From the NCBI RefSeq assembly GCF_009932475.1, contig NZ_BJOV01000005.1, positions 868,001 through 932,000 on the forward strand: DNA of 64,000 nt. The letters are read 5' to 3'. The DNA is from Gordonia spumicola. GTDB lineage: Bacteria; Actinomycetota; Actinomycetes; Mycobacteriales; Mycobacteriaceae. Shown piece after piece: positions 61,714 to 64,000 of this stretch. The notes below the pieces were generated by a model. That model did no database searches. It was not told the origin of the DNA and saw nothing but the letters and a program-made list of their open reading frames with translations. Within the stretch, counting starts at the first letter, position 1. Each line of letters begins with the position of its first letter. The position numbers and the translations under genes were made by a program.

Positions 61714-62634
61714 ATGTGGCCGACAGACAAGTACGGAATCGTCAACAGAGACGCTGCGCTCGCTCACGGCTTCTCTGAGCGTCAGATCGCTGCCGCTGTG
61801 CATGCGGGAGTCTTGGTGATCGTCGGCCGAGGACGGTACGTCCCGCAATCGACGATCGATCTCGCGGACGATGAGCGGGACGAACTGTATAGATTTGTCT
61901 GCGTTGCGGCCGCGACGGCTCCGGGTTCGCCTGTGCTGAGTCATGAGTCGGCTGCCGCGGTCCACGGGCTGCGGCTCCTCTATCCGGATCATCGACACGT
62001 TCATGTGACGACGGGCCGCGAATCCGGCGGATCACGCCGGCCCACGCGAGTGATTCATGGCAGTGCGTTCGGTCCGGGCGACGTCGTCGAGGTGGACGGA
62101 CTCCTCGTGACCAGCCTGGCCCGGACGGCCGCCGACATCGCGCTCGCCGGGAGGTTCCCGCAGGCACTCACCGTATTCGACGCGGCGCTTCGGGCCGCGT
62201 GCGAACTCGACGCACTGAGCGCACTGCTGGTCAAGAACCGAAAGGGCGTCGGGGTGGCCCGTCGTGCGTTGGGTTTCGCCGACGGACGCGCGGAATCGCC
62301 GGGGGAGTCGTGGAGTAGAGCGCAGATGATCGACGCCGACCTGCCGATTCCCGATCTGCAGGTCGAATACACGCTGCGCGACGGTTCGCTCGCCCGGTGC
62401 GACTTTGGCATCGACGGACGGTTCGTCGGGGAGTTCGACGGTCTCGTCAAGTATCGCCGCGGAATGCGGCGCGGCGAGGAGCCGGAGAACGTCGTCATCC
62501 GGGAGAAGATCCGCGAGGATCGCCTGCGTGACCTGGGTCTGGACGTCCGACGTTGGGTGTGGGCCGACTTGCGTGGCAATCACATGGTGCCGATGCTGCG
62601 AGAGCGCTACGAGGTGCTGGGTATCCGCGTCTGA
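61714..62634 (+). CDS. AbiEi-antitoxin-like / DUF559-type protein
   Basis: About 306 residues from ATG 61714 (MWPTDKYGIVNRDAALAHGF); an earlier ATG at 61648 lies within a palindromic repeat and is unlikely. The N-terminal winged helix (RQIAAAVHAGVLVIVGRGRY) fits the AbiEi antitoxin-type domain. The C-terminal part (CDFGIDGRFVGEFDGLVKY with VVIREKIREDRLRDLGLDV) looks like an endonuclease-like DUF559 fold with an E-x-D/K pattern. No AbiEii toxin is adjacent. Such solitary proteins are frequent in Gordonia and relatives. Role unknown. Confidence 0.65.
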   Translation: MWPTDKYGIVNRDAALAHGFSERQIAAAVHAGVLVIVGRGRYVPQSTIDLADDERDELYRFVCVAAATAPGSPVLSHESAAAVHGLRLLYPDHRHVHVTTGRESGGSRRPTRVIHGSAFGPGDVVEVDGLLVTSLARTAADIALAGRFPQALTVFDAALRAACELDALSALLVKNRKGVGVARRALGFADGRAESPGESWSRAQMIDADLPIPDLQVEYTLRDGSLARCDFGIDGRFVGEFDGLVKYRRGMRRGEEPENVVIREKIREDRLRDLGLDVRRWVWADLRGNHMVPMLRERYEVLGIRV

Positions 62635-62636
62635 CG

Positions 62637-62706
62637 ACAAACGCTCACGTCAACGACGTTCGCTCCCCTCCCGAGGTGAGCGGATGTCGATGACGTGAGC
62701 GTTTGT
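62637..62706. repeat. palindromic repeat, copy 2
   Basis: 29-bp arms (ACAAACGCTCACGTCAACGA...; three mismatches) at 62637-62665 and 62678-62706, with a 12-nt loop again containing CCTCCCGAGG. It lies between convergent genes and may terminate both. An extra partial copy (GACGAAGTGAGCG) follows at 62708-62720. Confidence 0.8.
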
Positions 62707-62721
62707 TGACGAAGTGAGCGT

Positions 62722-63615
62722 CTACAGGTCGTTGGTGGCGAAGGTGTCGCAGCGGGAGGGTTTGCCGCCGTCGTAGCCGATCTTGAACCAGCGCTGACGC
62801 TGGGCGGCGGAGCCGTGAGTCCAGCCCTCGGGGTTGCTGCGCGAGCCCTGGATGGTGTCGTCGCCGATGGCTTTCGCCGATTGGATGACCGTCGCGATCT
62901 GCTCGTCCGTCAGCGGCTTCAACATGGCGTCCGGACCCTTGTCGGCGTGGTAGGCCCAGACGCCCGCGAGGCAGTCGGCCTGCAGTTCGATGCGGCGCGA
63001 TCCGTCGTTGCCCATCCGCTGGCCCTTGGCGAGGACACCTGTCAGGTTCTCGACGTGATGCCCGTACTCGTGGGCGACGACGTACTCCTGAGCGAGGGGA
63101 CCGTCCGACCCGCCCATGCGCTTGAGATCGGCGAAGAACGACGGATCGAAGTACGCGGTCCGGTCGGCGGGGCAGTAGAACGGACCCATCGCCGACGACG
63201 CGGCCCCGCAACCCGTCGTGATGTCGCCGCTGAAGATCTTCGTCTTCGGCTTCGTGTAGCCCTGCATCTGCGACGCCCACACCTTGTTGAGGCTGACGGT
63301 GGTCGCGACGATCCGGCAGGTGTCGTCGGTGTTGGCCTTCTCGACGGTGCACGAACGGATGTGGGCGTCCAGCTCCGCGGTGTCGCCTCCGACCGAGCCG
63401 TTCTGCCCGGGAGCGGCCTGCTGGTTCTGGTTCTGATCCGAGCCGCCGCCCATGATGTCGCCCGGGTTGATTCCGAAGAGCAGGGCGAGGATCGCGACGA
63501 TCACACCGGCTCCGCCGCCCAGCGCCAACTTGCCGCCGCCGAAACCGCCGCCCCCGCCGGACCCGCCTGCCGACACGTCACTGGTGTCGAGCGGTCCGCT
63601 GCCCTGAAAAGTCAT
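62722..63615 (-). CDS. neutral zinc metallopeptidase (YpfJ family)
   Basis: A 297-residue protein. A Gly-rich N-terminus precedes one membrane helix ([20 protein letters not shown]), then a linker and the peptidase domain with [17 protein letters not shown] (HEYGHH zinc site, about 178-194), [13 protein letters not shown] (third ligand Glu/Asp) and [20 protein letters not shown]. It corresponds to Rv2575. The domain is outside the membrane. Substrate unknown. Confidence 0.92.
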   Translation of the reverse strand: MTFQGSGPLDTSDVSAGGSGGGGGFGGGKLALGGGAGVIVAILALLFGINPGDIMGGGSDQNQNQQAAPGQNGSVGGDTAELDAHIRSCTVEKANTDDTCRIVATTVSLNKVWASQMQGYTKPKTKIFSGDITTGCGAASSAMGPFYCPADRTAYFDPSFFADLKRMGGSDGPLAQEYVVAHEYGHHVENLTGVLAKGQRMGNDGSRRIELQADCLAGVWAYHADKGPDAMLKPLTDEQIATVIQSAKAIGDDTIQGSRSNPEGWTHGSAAQRQRWFKIGYDGGKPSRCDTFATNDL

Positions 63616-63670
63616 GCGACAACAGTAGCCGCGCCCGCATGCCGGGTGTCGCCATGTCGATGGCGAAACG

Positions 63671-63676
63671 TAGAAT
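63671..63676 (+). promoter_or_regulatory. -10 box of aspS
   Basis: TAGAAT, 59 bp before the aspS start. No convincing -35 is visible. Confidence 0.4.
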
Positions 63677-63734
63677 TGGCCGAACAGTAGTCAATCCTGG
63701 CAGCACGTGGTGCTGCGCATATGGAAGGAACCCA

Positions 63735-64000
63735 GTGCTCCGCACGCATTTCGCCGGATCGTTGCGCCGCGAGGACGCCTCGCAGACCGTCACCGTCACC
63801 GGTTGGGTCGCGCGTCGTCGCGATCACGGCGGCGTCGTCTTCATCGACCTCCGCGACTCGTCCGGCCTCGTGCAGGTCGTGTTCCGCGACGACGAGGTCG
63901 CCGAAGCCGCGCACCGACTCCGCGCCGAATACTGCGTCAAGGTCACCGGCATCGTCGAAGAGCGTCCCGAGGGCAGTGAGAACCCGGCCCTGCAGTCCGG
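63735..64000 (+). CDS. aspS: aspartyl-tRNA synthetase, N-terminal part (runs off window)
   Basis: 88 codons from GTG 63735 (GGAAGGA upstream). They form the OB-fold anticodon-binding domain: [20 protein letters not shown], then [15 protein letters not shown]. The start [10 protein letters not shown] is typical of bacterial AspS. It corresponds to Rv2572c. The catalytic core lies outside the window, so it cannot be told here whether it is the non-discriminating form. Confidence 0.93.
   Translation, partial: MLRTHFAGSLRREDASQTVTVTGWVARRRDHGGVVFIDLRDSSGLVQVVFRDDEVAEAAHRLRAEYCVKVTGIVEERPEGSENPALQS

Noticed and set aside
61595..62720. Repeats around the AbiEi-like gene as a possible CRISPR array
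   Set aside because: Only two palindromic copies about 1 kb apart with a gene between them, no short spacers and no cas genes.
1..64000. rRNA genes, riboswitches and CRISPR arrays
   Set aside because: Looked for in the intergenic stretches; no convincing example was seen. The thrS and hisS leaders are too short for a T-box.

Overview
The window looks like chromosome of a high-GC, mycolic-acid-containing actinomycete (Mycobacteriales), most like Gordonia or a close relative. This is inferred from a partial AftC arabinofuranosyltransferase, a secreted mycolyltransferase, the phosphatidylinositol mannoside genes pgsA1-patA-pimA, a DUF222/HNH protein of the 13E12 type, many GTG starts, and gene order that matches two blocks of the Mycobacterium tuberculosis map (Rv2673-Rv2669 and Rv2614c-Rv2572c, orders recalled from general knowledge).

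Layout. 1-4.2 kb is conserved: aftC, a pseudo-nucleophile alpha/beta hydrolase, a RibD-like reductase, ZapE ATPase and a GNAT acetyltransferase. 4.25-18.5 kb is a defence island: a HEPN-DUF499 ATPase, a DUF1156 DNA methyltransferase and an SNF2 helicase with a C-terminal DUF3883 nuclease-like domain. This is the helicase-methylase-ATPase (Hma-type) combination. Embedded in it are a small ORF plus an AbiEii-like nucleotidyltransferase that is broken by a dinucleotide frameshift and by a 1684-bp IS1380-family element with a clean 6-bp target duplication, and a divergent HNH gene with a perfect LexA box. All three core genes carry the same 16-bp palindrome (GCACAM-N4-KTGTGC type) at their starts, with four sites in total; this is the most striking unexplained signal of the window.

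18.5-20.7 kb holds a DUF4261 gene and eight tRNA genes (Gly-Cys-Val duplicated with its promoter, an extra Gly, and Val-CAC). 20.64-27.0 kb is a 6.3-kb integrative mobilizable element inserted in tRNA-Val(CAC), bounded by 33-bp direct repeats: an Xis-like HTH, a RepA-like ATPase, a coiled-coil protein, MobC, a relaxase with an overlapping second gene, a repeat-rich non-coding region and a tyrosine integrase.

27.2-46.5 kb returns to housekeeping: mycolyltransferase, GT87 glycosyltransferase, thrS-HIT-pgsA-patA-pimA as a tightly coupled lipid operon, pdxS, a PP2C/FHA signalling pair, a small LuxR-type regulator, an acyl-CoA oxidase-like enzyme, tesB-pdxT, yebC and LexA-controlled ruvCAB. 46.5-50.8 kb holds a large membrane-anchored HTH-nSTAND-WD40 protein divergent from a second small LuxR-type regulator. 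50.8-64 kb carries yajC-secD-secF, an oligopeptide-binding lipoprotein, apt, rel, a cyclophilin, a metallo-beta-lactamase hydrolase, hisS, an AbiEi-like protein bracketed by two related palindromic repeats, a neutral zinc metallopeptidase and the start of aspS.
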